From Henckelia pumila (taxonomy: Eukaryota; Streptophyta; Magnoliopsida; Lamiales; Gesneriaceae): a stretch of DNA of 64,000 nt. Positions 1 to 11,577 of the stretch are shown one piece after another. Each line of letters opens with the position of its first letter. The first letter of the stretch is position 1. The notes under the pieces were generated by a model that saw only the letters and a list, made by a program, of their open reading frames with translations, searched no databases and was not told the DNA's origin. Both the position numbers and the translations under genes were made by a program. The DNA is taken from positions 83,162,589-83,226,588 of the forward strand of contig NC_133121.1 in the NCBI RefSeq assembly GCF_033568475.1. Reading direction: 5' to 3'.

Positions 1-575
1 ATCTATAAATACATTATGTCTGAGTCAAATTATTGATTAAAAATATTGACACACAATTCATATCACACAGGACATCTCAAATCTCTCTAATCATCAGACA
101 AAATAGATACCAAGTAGCATTGTTGTTGAGCTCGAAGATCTGATCAAGTTGTTTGGACTAGAGGATTATCATCTTTCAGATCTTCATTTGATTCACGATG
201 ATCTCTCTGTGTGCCATTTAATATGCACTATTTAAATAAATCTAGCACAATCGTTCGTCTCCGATTATAGAATATTGAAAAAAATTTATATCATACCACA
301 TGTAACCTATTTTTATGATGTCGGTGGATGAAAATACATCAGAATATGTTTTTTTTTTTATGATGTCAATGGATGAAATTCCCAAGTCGGAAAATCTTGA
401 CAATTTGAAATAAGAGTATGGCACTATAATATATATTTTGAAACAAGTGATAGTAGGGATTGCAAACCAAACCAACCAAATCGATTTTTATTTCAATAGC
501 ACAAAAAGACGTCTTATGTACTACATGTGCGGATTATGATACGATATGAGCCTCTAGGTATTGTTGTTGGCAAGC
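1..575. other. 3' flank of the reductase gene, no gene seen
   Basis: I see no coding region here. The stretch lies downstream of the stop codon of the minus-strand reductase gene and presumably holds its 3' UTR and polyadenylation signals. A short motif (TTTATGATGTC followed by TGGATGAAA) occurs twice, near 313 and 359, as an imperfect direct repeat about 46 bp apart. I attach no function to it. Confidence 0.4.
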
Positions 576-3297
576 TCAGATGAGGAAATTTTTCACTTTC
601 AAGCTTTCAACCATATCCTTCAAGCTCACCTCGAAAGGCGTGAAGACGATGCCCAAATCTCGTGCTCTCTTGTTGCATACCTGGTATGATGGATCTCCTG
701 CAGGACTGCACCCACAATGAACTGGTTAGCATTTGTAGAATACGAGTATGAAACCATCATATAAAACATTAACCGATCATTTAGAGAAATATTATGTTGC
801 TCTTGAATAAGAAATCCTACAAGAGAATTGTATATATGTCTCAAACATCGTTTTCTTGTCTTTTTTTTGTCTCAGCTGGTAAAAAGGGTGATACATAAAA
901 GATTTGAACTTTGATCAACTTGCATGATGTTTGAACAAGATCCAATCCTGGGAATCATGCATGCATATATACTTCATACCGTTGAGAATAACACGATCAT
1001 TGCGAGCTACACGGTTAGTAGTTAAAATAATAACTTCATTTCAAGCTGCATTCAATAGGTTATCACATCCAAATGGTTAGTGAGTGGAACTTTAATTTTT
1101 TTAAAATAACTTACATTTTAGGCACGTCCATGGAAGGATAGAGCTTCTGCAAAATCTCCAAAGCTTCCGAACGAGTTAAGGCTCTTTCGACCAAAAGGTA
1201 TCTGCCACTCGCTGAAGGATTCTCAAACCCCAAAATATGTGCTTGAGCAACATCTCTAACATCTACCAATCGATAGGATGGGACTCCTCCCTTTCCTATG
1301 ATAGAATATGATCAGTTTAATGCTCAATATATATTTGAATTGTCAGAAAGACAATCAAATCAATCATTTGGCATACCTTTGATCAAGTTCAAGAAAGCCT
1401 CGGAAGTGTAGTTAAGGGTTGGCTGAAGGATAGGACCGATCACGTATCCAGGATTCATTGCTACCAAGTCGATTCCATTTTCTTTAGAGAATTTCCATGC
1501 AGCTTCCTCTGCCAGTGTTTTCGAGAGGCAATACCATAACTGCTAGAATGAGGTATGATGTTTGGATCAAAAGAATTCCCAATTTCTTTTTTTATGTTAC
1601 ATTCTAAAATTTGTAAATCTCAATTTACTTTTCAAGAAACTGTGTACTGCACTCAAATTTGCGAGGTATTTTAATAGAAAAAAACCTGAGCAGAGTCAAA
1701 ATCATCAACATCCTTTAAATTTCCAATCTTGAAGTTGAAATTCATTCTGGATCTCGATGAGTCCATGAGGGATAAGAATTTGAAGTAGAAAAAATTTTAA
1801 AAAAAAATTGTGCTATTCTCACAAGTACAAACCTTGATTTCTTCACAGAATACTGGATCAGAAAACCATGTTTCATCGACTATAACATCGGGGCCTTTGG
1901 GGCTGCGATTGAACGCAACTGCAGCTACAGAGGATGTTAGAACTACTCTTGTAACAGATGATTCTCTGCTGCATGATTTTAGGACATTCAAAGTTCCCTT
2001 CACTGCCGGTTCTATTAGTTCTACCTAAACCGATAACATAAATAAATTAAGAATTTAGTTTTTCAAAAGATTCAGGACAAACACTCTGTGTAAATCCAAG
2101 AAAAAATTGAAAATGATCTAAACACTGTTCACGTTCATCTAAATGAACATTGAGAATGATCTGAACTAGGTCACCTCAAAAAGTATAATAATCCACCTGA
2201 GTATAACTTGAAAAATTAACATCGCATGAATCAGGCACAAGGAAGAAAGACCATCAACCTGTGGGTCGGCTGTCTCAAAGAAAGCTGGTGAGGCTGTGTG
2301 AAAGACGGCTTCACAACCAAGAACCGCGGCATCAAAAGATCCATCTTCAATTAAGTTGGCTTCGAACAAGTGTAACCTCTCATCAGCTCCCTCGAGTTCT
2401 TTCAAGTGGGCTACTTTATTTGGATCACCTGCGTTCAAAGTGCTTAAACAATTGTTGATAGCAGACACGTCGTGAAGAATCTTACTCAGGGATACAACCG
2501 AGATAAGTTCTTTGTGTGAATGCAGCAGTATTTACTTAATTCAGTCACTTGATTCTATTATGCAAGATATACCAATTTAACTACATCTATGTACGATCCG
2601 AAGAACGTAGGATTTTCTGCTCCTGATCAACGCGAACAACAGCAGAAACATCACGGATTTCTTACTAAAATATATCTTTCACCTAAACTGATGAAGCAGA
2701 CTCGAAACAGCAAGGCATATACATTTTTCATATACCAGACATGAGAAAATTGTGATTTAGCTTCACATATTTCACATCATTAGATTTACAGCAATGCTTC
2801 AAGCCAAAAGGAACGAATTCATTGAATGAAGAATTCAAAACTCTATCCATAAAAAATGGCCGTATACGGAACCTTCCTCATATATCTTAGTTTTATTATA
2901 TGTTTTTAATTATTTGCTTTTTTTTTTTTGAAGAAATTTTTTTGTTTGCTTTTCAAGATCTCAGATGCAAAATTGTAACAAACATTACGAATCTACTAAT
3001 TATCTTCTGTCACATCCAAAAAGGTAAGAAAGCAAAACTTTTCATGAGTCTGAATAAACAAAATAGTAATGAAATTTCACGGTTTCAAAGAATCACAGAT
3101 TGCATCCAAAACCAACATTAACTCTTAAGATAATCAAGAAATAATCCGTCCAAAAAAGATAGAGATTATAACTACTGACTGAGGCTTCTAACAGTGGCTT
3201 TGACAGTGTAACCCCGCTGAAGAAGAAACTTAACTAGCCATGAAGCTACGTAGCCCGATGCTCCAGTCACGCACACTGCTTTGCCCTCTCCGCTCAT
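576..3297 (-). CDS. Phenylacetaldehyde reductase / cinnamoyl-CoA reductase-like NADPH-dependent reductase, six exons, 318 aa
   Basis: Exons read on the minus strand: 3297-3180, 2428-2259, 2024-1833, 1542-1377, 1295-1115 and 705-576. All introns are GT..AG, the phases agree throughout, and the product is 318 residues, the usual family length. The N-terminal Rossmann NADP(H) motif TGASGYVAS lies at residues 11-19. The extended short-chain dehydrogenase triad is visible: Ser about 127 (in LTSSVAAV), Tyr164 and Lys168 (in WYCLSK). Other family blocks are VDETWFSD at the end of exon 3 and [15 protein letters not shown] in exon 4. The family reduces aldehydes or CoA-thioesters of phenylpropanoid-type substrates in the cytosol. 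True cinnamoyl-CoA reductases usually carry a KNWYCYGK-type motif, so this is more likely a CCR-like or phenylacetaldehyde reductase; substrate cannot be told from sequence. The start is the only ATG preceding the glycine motif. No disruption is visible, so this is the best intact gene in the window. Confidence 0.9.
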
Positions 3298-3424
3298 CCG
3301 ATCACTCAGCTAATTTCTTGCGCCTTTGCGTGCTTAATTTTATCTTAAGTTTGGAGCTGCAGACGGGTCGGTTTTCAGTTAGACCATGCCCTTGGTCAGG
3401 TCTGCTGGAGACCACACAAAATTA

Positions 3425-3962
3425 AAGCTGTCAATTCCCGCAAACTTGGAATTTTTTATTTTTTTTTTATTTTTTTAATTTTTTTTTACCTTTATATATA
3501 TATTGTTAATGAAATTTGTTATTTCTATTGTATTACATATTTTATATAAAATTTACACGTGTGAAATCAATAATTAAAAATTTTATTATTATATTTCTAT
3601 TAAAGTTCGTGGGATGATGGGCCCGCACGCCTACACATGCGAACGGTAGGTTTTTGATGAACCAACGGTGGGTTTTTGGTGAACCAACCCGCCGTGCGAT
3701 GAGTTGATCCGTCTGAAATCCGTACACAAAATCACAATTCCACCGCTTGGGGAAATTTATAGAAATATTGATGACCCCACGTCGCACAAATAAATAAATT
3801 TTTTTTTTGTATTAAAATATAAAAAAAAAAAACAACAGAGAATGTTTTTAATATTTAGAGTTTTATGTACGATTTTTGTAGCTAGTATTTTTAATGGGTT
3901 AAACAAATCATTCTGAGGGGCTAGCTTAAGTTTCTGATTGTGTGCAACATAATATATGAATA

Positions 3963-3999
<37 letters not shown>

Positions 4000-5965
4000 T
4001 ATGGGAGCAGTCCTCTCCACATAATTGAGAAGAAAATGAAATGGATTGAAAAGAGAAAAAAAAAAGTGTAAATTGATAAGAATAGAAAGAACATGGGTGA
4101 TTGGAGGGGTATTTTTGGATTAAAAAAATACAGACCAAGACACCAAAACAGTTTTTTTAAGGTTCTCAGTATTAATAGCAGACGATGCACACGCGATGCG
4201 TGTGTTAAATAACCAAACCACATTAAAAACAAATAACAATATAAACACTATTATTCATTACATTATTGTCATCTCACTCATTTATTACAAATGTAATGTC
4301 CTTGTACCCGCTTCTAAAATGTCTTAAATTGTACTTCATATCTCCAATCATGCACATATCTAAATCTAAACAGTCAAAATATGTCCATGATGCACATCTG
4401 TTGGGTTGAATGCTAAGCCAGAATTCTGTACCGCTAGCACTATGTAGCGAACCAACATTGGAAAACCGAGTGAGTTAGTGCATCAACCATGGAAAGTGTG
4501 TCTCGAGCTCTAATGTTGCTCGACCTGCTCATTTGGGAATCATTTGCAATAAATTGATGTCATCACGTGACAAATAACTACTAAAACAAAATACATACTT
4601 ATTCCAAGTAACACTATAGGGAATAAAAAAATTTATATTAATTTGTACATCATACATGTTTAGTTGTGCCTTGCAACATGTTGAAAAAATAGTAAGATAT
4701 AAATATTCAAAGCATATATGCACTTTATTAATCGAATTTCATACCAAGTTGTGTAAAGATTTTGTCTAACCAATCATCTACCATGCTCCAATTAATTGAC
4801 CATTTCATTAAAAAAAAATTGCACTTATTTTGAAGATTTAGTACATAGAATAATTTTTTAACTCCCACTGAAATAAAAAATAAAAAAAAGGTATTTGAGC
4901 ATTTTAAATTATACAAAATAATAACTTACTGTGACTAAAAAACTCAACACCACAACAAAAGTGTGCCTAAAACTCAAAAGAACACCCTATTTTATTAAGA
5001 GATCAAATATAAATATAAACTCCTAAAAAGCTAAAAATGACGGCAAGCATATCGTATATGCATCGCAAAAAGCTATACAATAAGGTATATCATATTCTCG
5101 ATCTAGTTCCTTAATGGATTAATTGACATCGCCTCATTATTTTAGTTTTACCTTGACTGAAACTAAGATTACACATTTTGGGTAATGGGATGATGCTACA
5201 TATGTTTTTGTCCATTCGTAGAAAACAATCAGCTTTCATAAACCAAACCAAGGGAGTGATACTCTTTTTGAGTTTGAGAAACAAAAGCTATTTGTTAGAC
5301 GTATATAAAATTTTAGAATAATATCCAAACTGATATCTCTTACCCAGGAAACCCAAAAAATATTGTAAGTTGATAGGAAGAGGGATAACGCAAATGATCT
5401 CACCTAAGTTTATGTATATGACTTTCTTTCTACGGATTTAATGAATTGCAGTTTGCACCCTTTGAATCTTTGATCTCTCCACTTCCTCTGCTGCAGCGTT
5501 TCTCAAGCTTATTTTGGAAATTCTCGATACCAAAAAGTATGGCCACGGAAGAAACAATTCATAGTTATACACACTTGCTATCTGAAATTTTCAAGATATT
5601 AACCACTTTAACAAAATAGTTTAGTATGATAAATGAATTTTTTAATAGTAATCTTTTTTATACTTTAGAGCAATATTAATCCAGTATGATAAATGAATTT
5701 TTCAATAATAATCTTTTTTTATACTAAATAGAAAAATAACATGTAGCTCAGTTATTTATATTATTCCTTTGAAATCTGGTTACTAAAAATTATTTTTCAG
5801 AACACCGTTTAAACAATGAAAATGAAAAATCAGATTAACAAAATTTTAGAATGAAGATAAGTCGCATAGGTTCTACAAAATTTCATCTTTAAATTTCGAG
5901 AAAGCTTTCCAAAAAATTTCTGAAATCCAATATTTTTTCGGAGATGGAAAAATTGATTGCGGAAT
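3425..5965. other. Intergenic DNA upstream of the reductase gene
   Basis: This 2.5-kb stretch holds T-rich low-complexity sequence (3450-3490), an AT microsatellite near 3966-3997 and otherwise AT-rich sequence. Its first part is presumably the reductase promoter. I found no open frame with a recognisable protein or splice pattern. A 66-codon stop-free stretch on the minus strand (about 4290-4490) has no ATG and resembles nothing I know. Confidence 0.4.
3966..3997. repeat. AT dinucleotide microsatellite
   Basis: An uninterrupted run of TA/AT dinucleotides. The short open frames that cross it are by-products of the repeat. Confidence 0.85.
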
Positions 5966-6137
5966 GGTTCCTTCGACCCTACCCATGGGGTATTACCCCA
6001 TGGGTGGTGTGAAAACACATGATTGGACCAATCATGTGGAACCCACATAAAATCATGTGGGATCCACATAATTAAACCAATTACAACACTCCACACCACT
6101 CATGGGGTATTACCCCATGAGTAGGTTCGAAATTTCC
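5966..6137. mobile_element. MITE A, 172 bp, with palindromic subterminal regions
   Basis: The ends are inverted repeats beginning GG and sharing TTCGA(C/A)CCTAC(C/T)CATGGGG. The flanks carry the direct repeat ATTGCGGAAT(G) at 5956-5966 and 6138-6148, which fits a target duplication of about 10 bp, as in Mutator-like elements. Each end holds its own hairpin: 9-bp arms around the loop TATTA (5982-6004 and 6099-6121). The outer bases differ between the two hairpins, yet each stays fully paired. No coding capacity. The superfamily call (MULE rather than hAT) rests only on the length of the target duplication. Confidence 0.75.
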
Positions 6138-6221
6138 ATTGCGGAATGAGTTTTTGTACCTTGTAAAGATTGCTCCGTGATTTTGGGCCTCCACGTTTTG
6201 AAGGTTTGATCAACTAAGAGC

Positions 6222-6385
6222 GGGTTTAGTACATGCCTCCCGCAGGGCATTACCCTGCGGGTGATGTGTAATCCCATGATTGGTCAAAATTAGTGAGTTC
6301 CACATGGGGTCCACTGATTTTAACCAATCATGAGCCGCCACATCACCCGCAGGGCACTACCTTGCGGGTAGCATCTACTCAACCC
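6222..6385. mobile_element. MITE B, 164 bp, related to MITE A
   Basis: The inverted ends share GGGTT(T/G)AGTA(C/G)ATGC. The flanking repeat is TAAGAGC on the left and TAAGAAC on the right, a likely 7-9 bp target duplication with one change. Each end again contains a hairpin: CCCGCAGGG, loop CATTA, CCCTGCGGG at 6239-6261, and the same stem with loop CACTA and one mismatch at 6346-6368. The layout (palindrome, then GGTGATGTG and an inner CATGATTGG block) matches MITE A, which ends only 84 bp away, although the stem bases are different. Confidence 0.7.
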
Positions 6386-6816
6386 TAAGAACGATGCTCG
6401 AGCTCTCAAAGACATTAACCTTAAAATAAAAAGTACACCATCTACGCTTCTAATGAATTCATGTATCTGCAATTTTCGATCAAAAATCAATCCCTAAAAT
6501 CATCGATCTTAGTTCAAAACACATAAAAATTTCAACAAAATATGAAATTATGAAATTTTGATTACCAATTTAGTGAAGGGATTGATTTGAACTTCCAATT
6601 CCGTTGAGGGAAAAATTTAACGATTTCGAATCAAGATTTGTATAAAATGGGTTTGCCAAAGAAGGAGGTTAAAGTTAAAAACGGATCGGAGGTTTATGGT
6701 TTCCTTCCCCCATATCACCCACGATGACTAAATAAGAAGAACGTGAATTGAAGGGGTAAAAAAAAAAAACTGATTTTATACACAATCTATAATTGAAAAG
6801 GGAAAATTGATTTGAA
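6386..6816. other. Unassigned intergenic DNA between MITEs
   Basis: AT-rich sequence with no open frame I can assign. A moderately GC-richer patch at about 6590-6740 could be an old exon or UTR, but I see no splice signals or protein similarity to support that. Confidence 0.3.
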
Positions 6817-6825
6817 AAGGAAAAA

Positions 6826-7272
6826 GAGAAAATTGCATATATCACCTTGTGAAATCGCGTGTTTGCTGATAACCCCCTATGAAAATGTTTTGAGCTAAAA
6901 GACTCTTATGATTTTAAATCTGTAGCATACACCCCCTTCTGGCTAAAAAATGACTAAAATGTCCTTAATGTTATAATACAATTTAATATTAAAATATATT
7001 TCGTGTATGACAAATATTATGATAAAATAATTATATATAATTTTCATAGTTATTTAAATAAAATTTGATTAATTTACTCAATTAAATATAGAATTATAAA
7101 ACAAAATTAATTTAATTATTTATTTAAGTAAGGGTATTTTTGTCAATTTTTAACTGAAAAGGGTGTGTATGCTACAAATTTTGAATCACAGGGGGTTATT
7201 AGCTTAAAAAAATTTCATAGGGAGTTATTAGCAAACTCGGAATTTCACAGGGGTGATATATGCAATTTCCCC
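6826..7272. mobile_element. 447-bp Mutator-like MITE with long inverted repeats
   Basis: The two ends are inverted copies over more than 100 bp, both reading AAATTGCATATATCACC from the outside, then variants of TTTGCTAATAACCCCCTATGAAA. The element is bounded by an exact 9-bp target duplication AAGGAAAAA (6817-6825 and 7273-7281), the size typical of MULE insertions. The centre is AT-rich and non-coding. Arm identity is imperfect, so the insertion is not very recent. Confidence 0.85.
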
Positions 7273-7281
7273 AAGGAAAAA

Positions 7282-7841
7282 TTGATTTGAGAAGACAAAA
7301 GTGAATCACGTGGGTGGGTGTAGGGGCAAATTTGGAAAATTAAAAAATTGACCAAAACACCATTAGTTTCTATGACGTGCCTAAACTTAATAAATAATAA
7401 AAGATTTATGTTGTTATGTAGTGATTTTATAAATGATGTTTGTTTTCTTTACTATATCATAATAGTTGAAAAAGTTAGAAAACCGTTTGGTTGAGTACAC
7501 CAACTTTCTTTTTCCATTTTATCCCTCTCTTCACATTTATTTCACATGTTGGCTAACTTCTCCCACATAAATATATCTTTCTCATAACTTTCTGTTCACA
7601 TTTCTTTTACATGTTGACTAACTTCTCTCATATTTACTTGCGTTTAATTAGTTATTTTTTAATCATATTTTTCATCGTACAGTTCATTTCAGAATGAAAT
7701 ATATAAATATTTTGAGAAAAATGTGGTATGAAATCATGGTATGATTTTATTTTACAAACACAACATTTGTGCATCATTTCCTAGTTAATATAATTCACCC
7801 ACATGGCCACATCGTTAATTCATTTTCATTTGTTGAAATAA

Positions 7842-7895
<54 letters not shown>

Positions 7896-8000
7896 CTTGT
7901 TTCGCCATGCAGCTTAGCTTCAATTACTCACATGTATTTGTTTATTTTTCCGTGTCGTTTCTAATCTGATTTATTTAAATTATACTTATAATATTATTTG
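7282..8000. other. AT-rich intergenic DNA
   Basis: No gene is visible. The stretch includes two similar 40-60 bp blocks around 7540 and 7595 (variants of TTCACAT..TTT.ACATGTTG.CTAACTTCTC) and an AT microsatellite at 7846-7891. The open frame across the microsatellite is an artefact of the repeat. Confidence 0.4.
7846..7891. repeat. AT dinucleotide microsatellite
   Basis: About 23 TA/AT units without interruption. Confidence 0.9.
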
Positions 8001-8009
8001 CATACAAAA

Positions 8010-8694
8010 ATTGGCTTGAGCGGGTTGATTGCAGGCGTGTCAGGCACGTGAATGCCAAATGAAAAACAAATGAAAATAAAAATCTAACTTCTAAAACCAA
8101 GCGAAAAATGAGTCCCGGTTTCGTCGTCGGTCTCAAGTTCACTGGTAAAACGCTAAAAAACTAAAATAAAGTAGAAGAAGAATTATTAATAGCAACTGAA
8201 TATTGATTCTTTGCTACTGAAAATTCAAAATGACAAGTGTTTGTCATACTAATCACAAAAGAAAGTGTTGTAATAGTTCAAGGAACCCAGCAAAAATAAG
8301 CTAAACATGTACGCTAAAATGTCTTGAAAATGATAAGATGAAGGTACGAAATTTTTGCAGAAAGATTGCTGAAAATACAGAGCTTTTTGAGAGCTATGTT
8401 TGTTGTTGAGATGATGTCTGCCCTTTTCCTTTTTTTCGATGGTTCTTTTGTTTCCAATTCCATAACTTTCCACCCCACCACTTCTCAAAATGGGCCACGT
8501 TCACTTCTTTCTTTTTCAAAATTATTTCTGAATTGGTCATCCTTTTCAAATGTAACTTCCACCTCATTTCTTGCCGCTGGATTTTCATTTTTTAGGTCTT
8601 GTTTTTTATGGGCCTAAATAATTGGGCTGCACAATTTTCAGGAGCTGGGCCAAGGAACTTGGATTCCTAAAATATTTTATTTTATGGGCTAACA
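8010..8694 (-). mobile_element. Probable 3' LTR of the Tat-type gypsy element (left border uncertain)
   Basis: On the minus strand a purine tract (AGGGGGCAAT, 8695-8704) is followed at once by TGTTAGCCC, the layout of a polypurine tract next to a 3' LTR. A minus-strand gypsy element with a convergent plus-strand gene (14347-17181) would be expected to have its 3' LTR on this side. The far border near 8010 is a guess; I found no target duplication and no matching 5' LTR, because the 5' part of that element is missing from the window. Confidence 0.35.
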
Positions 8695-8878
8695 ATTGCC
8701 CCCTACAGGTTGATGGCCCATTGGGCCATCGAAACTGGATGATGAACTTACTCCTATCTGGTGGGCCGTACATCTTTACCAACGTGACTGAAATTGGATA
8801 AGCTTGGTGATTTTTCAAAAAGAACATCAATAATCATGTTCCTCAATTTTTGAATTTCTTGATCACGTCATCTCAGTA

Positions 8879-9857
8879 TGATGTGAATCTCATGTATGAA
8901 AGGCAACACGATTACAACGAATCGCACCTCAATTCGATAACAAAATAATTCAAGGATTTGTGTCCCGACTTTGAAACAAGTAACAGATTTGGATCTCCAC
9001 CTCTAGTTAAACCCGTAACTAGCAACAGAGAATCACGATAGAAAACAATCAATAATCCAATTAGACCTTCAAATGAACCTGTCTTTGACAACCCAATTGA
9101 AAATTGACTGACAAACGCCACAAAGATATGAACTTTGATAAATTTGATTTTGGGTAAAGCAAAAGCTTTAATAAAATTCTAGAGAGAATTTTGTATTGAA
9201 TAATCAATAATCTGAAAAATCTTAATTGTTTTTTTGTTATTCAATAATGAATATTCTTGTTGTATTTATAATACAACTACAAAATAATAAAATAAAAGAA
9301 ATAAACTAGGAATCCTAATAGAATTAAACTAAAGATTTCCTAGTTGGATTATAATTTCAAAATCCTAAAGATAATTGCAAAATAATGCAAAAGATATCAA
9401 AGATATCATCTAAAAGTTTCCTAAAAGAATTATAACACTCAAAATAATGCAATATATCAAAATATATCAGAAATCCCCGAACACACGCAAACATGCCGAA
9501 GTGTGTGAAAATCTCGATAGCGCGGGTGCGCGAGTAAGTAGCGCAGGCGCGCTTGACATGCGCAAGAACGGCGCGGGCGCGCGGGGTATTCGCAGGAGTA
9601 AGGCGCGGGCGCGCGGATATAGGAGCACGGGCGCGCTTGGGCTTCGAACCAAAGAATTTAATTTCGTGATTTCTTCAATGTTTTCTCCATTTTCTTGATC
9701 CTTTTGGCCTCCGAAAACATTACAATAATGTTCAAAGTTATTTTCATGCTCTCCAATCAAGTTTCCATGGATCCCAAATCCTTCAATCCTTGATGACATT
9801 TTAAGAGACATCTCTTGTAACAATATGAATCGTCGGACGCCTCCTAGATTCATATCA
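8879..9857 (-). repeat. 3' LTR of the 8879-14093 gypsy element
   Basis: 979 bp, close in length and sequence to the 5' copy (982 bp), with scattered substitutions and small indels. It contains a cluster of GC-rich words (GCGCGGGCGCGC and variants) at about 9518-9640. The end of an internal open frame runs into this LTR. Confidence 0.9.
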
Positions 9858-9872
9858 GACTCCCCTTCTTCA
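9858..9872 (-). promoter_or_regulatory. Polypurine tract of the gypsy element
   Basis: On the minus strand GAAGAAGGGGAGTC directly precedes the 3' LTR, the expected site for plus-strand DNA priming. Confidence 0.7.
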
Positions 9873-10228
9873 AAAAGATTTGTCCTCAAATCTTGCCCCT
9901 TATCTACAAAAACCAAGTAAGAATGAGAAACTTGAAAATTATTTCCCATAAGAAATAATATACCTTGCACACTCATAATAAGATCAAAGAACGTAAAATC
10001 CTTCATGCTTAAACTAAACTCCTTATAACTATTCACATGTTTAAACATGATTAAAATTTCATTAAGCATCACAAACACTAAATTCCTCCCCTTCTTAGAC
10101 CTAGTTAACACCATCACAAAATTCATAGTTATATATAACCATTGTACCCTAGGAATAAGAATTAATTCACATACAATATGTTTCACACAATTCCACTCAA
10201 CAAACCTCTTCATATTCAACCACAACAA
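9858..10228 (-). pseudogene. Eroded integrase and C-terminal end of the gypsy polyprotein
   Basis: The open frame starts at 10228 and continues past the element's internal region to 9467 inside the LTR. Weak integrase-core resemblance is visible (MNFVMVLTRSKKGRN where the family has a D-containing MDFVLGLPR-type block). It is followed by DLRTNLFEEGE, a common C-terminal signature of plant gypsy polyproteins. No complete DDE set can be made out. It follows the RT-like frame after a 3-bp gap. Confidence 0.55.
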
Positions 10229-10231
10229 ATA

Positions 10232-11512
10232 TTAATTTAACTTATTCATTGTTCTATAATCGTCCAAACAACACATCAACTTTATACAACATGCTCCCAC
10301 AACAAGTAACTTATTAAATGACGAATGTGGAATGACAATTCTATTCTTCTTAAACAAACACTTATTGCTCACATAAAATTCATCATTAACATTGCACAAG
10401 TATTTTCCAAACACTTTCTCAAAATCAATTACCCGTTCATGCAAGTCATTAACATTTTTAAACCATAAAAACCTTATAACCAAAAGAGATAAGAACTCAT
10501 ACCTTGGTGATAGTGTAGTAACTACCACATTTTTCTTACATCGTTGGTACTTGATCAACTCTTCACCAACAATTCGAAATCCTCGAGAACTTCCAAAATC
10601 AACAAGTTCTCTTGCACAAAATACATTCAACTTTCTAACATGTTCAAGACTCAAAAACTGCATATCCAACATGATTAACGCAACTCCATGCTGTTCAACA
10701 TGCACTTTAAAATTTTTGCTATATACTAAGATAAAATCAAAGTATATCACAATAAAGTTACCCATAGATGCATGCAAAACACAATCCATCAATCCCATGA
10801 AAGTATTACGCACATTAGCTAGCCCAAAAGTTAATTTTAGCCACTCAAACAAATATGACTTTCCACCAATGCTATTCATGCAACACTCACACACAACAAC
10901 ATAAACCAAATCACTCAATCTTATAACATACAACGATTCAAACAACTTGAGGTCAAAAAGTGACTTCAACAAATCAATATGATCCAAATCTATCACTCTT
11001 GTAGTATGCAAAATTTCAAGAGACTTAAGATCACAATTTGAAAGTAAAGCATATTTCAGAGATATCATAGTCACAAATCTCTCAACAAAATCATTAAATC
11101 CCAACAACTGAGAATTGAGATCATAACTTTGAAAGTAGACATTTGATTGGTATTCAACATTTAAAGTTAAATCATACCTCTCGAATGGAACAACTCTCAA
11201 ATCCCTAACTTCTCCAAGGACGTGACCAACCTCATATGGAACCAACATGTGAAGACTTTTAGTATGACTTCTCATTTGCTTCTTCATCAATGCATCACCA
11301 AAATCCTGCAAAGAAGAACAAACAATGTTCGGGATTGAACCGGCTAAATCATGACAATGAGATAAAACCTCTTTGTACAAAAGTACTTTAGGGATTTTAT
11401 TCATTTGAACAAAATTTTCAACCTCACTATTTTGGACCATAATATTTTCTTTTTTTATTGGTCTCTTTCCTCTCTTTTCTTTCCTCTCTTTTTTTTTTAC
11501 CTCAAAGGTCAT
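10232..11512 (-). pseudogene. 426-aa RT-like frame of the gypsy element, catalytic site lost
   Basis: The frame is open for 426 codons. Around the middle it shows a reverse-transcriptase palm: FEWLKLTFGLANVRNTFMGLM, then YFDFILVYSK where active gypsy RTs have YxDDIL, so one catalytic Asp is Phe here. Segments before and after are much shorter than a normal protease-RT-RNase H stretch, so whole blocks are missing. The N-terminus is very rich in Lys/Arg/Glu. It cannot be an active polymerase. It is odd that so eroded a protein keeps such a long stop-free frame. Confidence 0.7.
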
Positions 11513-11577
11513 CTCACTCTTTTGAACTCTCTTTCTTTCGGCCTCTAAATTTTTTTTTTCTTTTTCTTTTTCTATGG

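Noticed and set aside
3926-4232. Minus-strand frames with hydrophobic, Tyr/Ile-rich ends
   Set aside because: They cross an AT microsatellite; no splice or protein support.
4290-4490. 66-codon stop-free stretch on the minus strand (contains GTEFWLSIQPNRCASW)
   Set aside because: No ATG, bounded by stops, no family resemblance; length is compatible with chance.
9447-9698. Plus-strand 83-aa frame rich in Ala, Gly and Arg, repeated in the other LTR at 13683-13934
   Set aside because: It is the translation of the GC-rich word cluster on the antisense strand of an LTR, not a gene.
10392-10904. 170-aa plus-strand frame
   Set aside because: Antisense shadow of the RT-like frame of the gypsy element.
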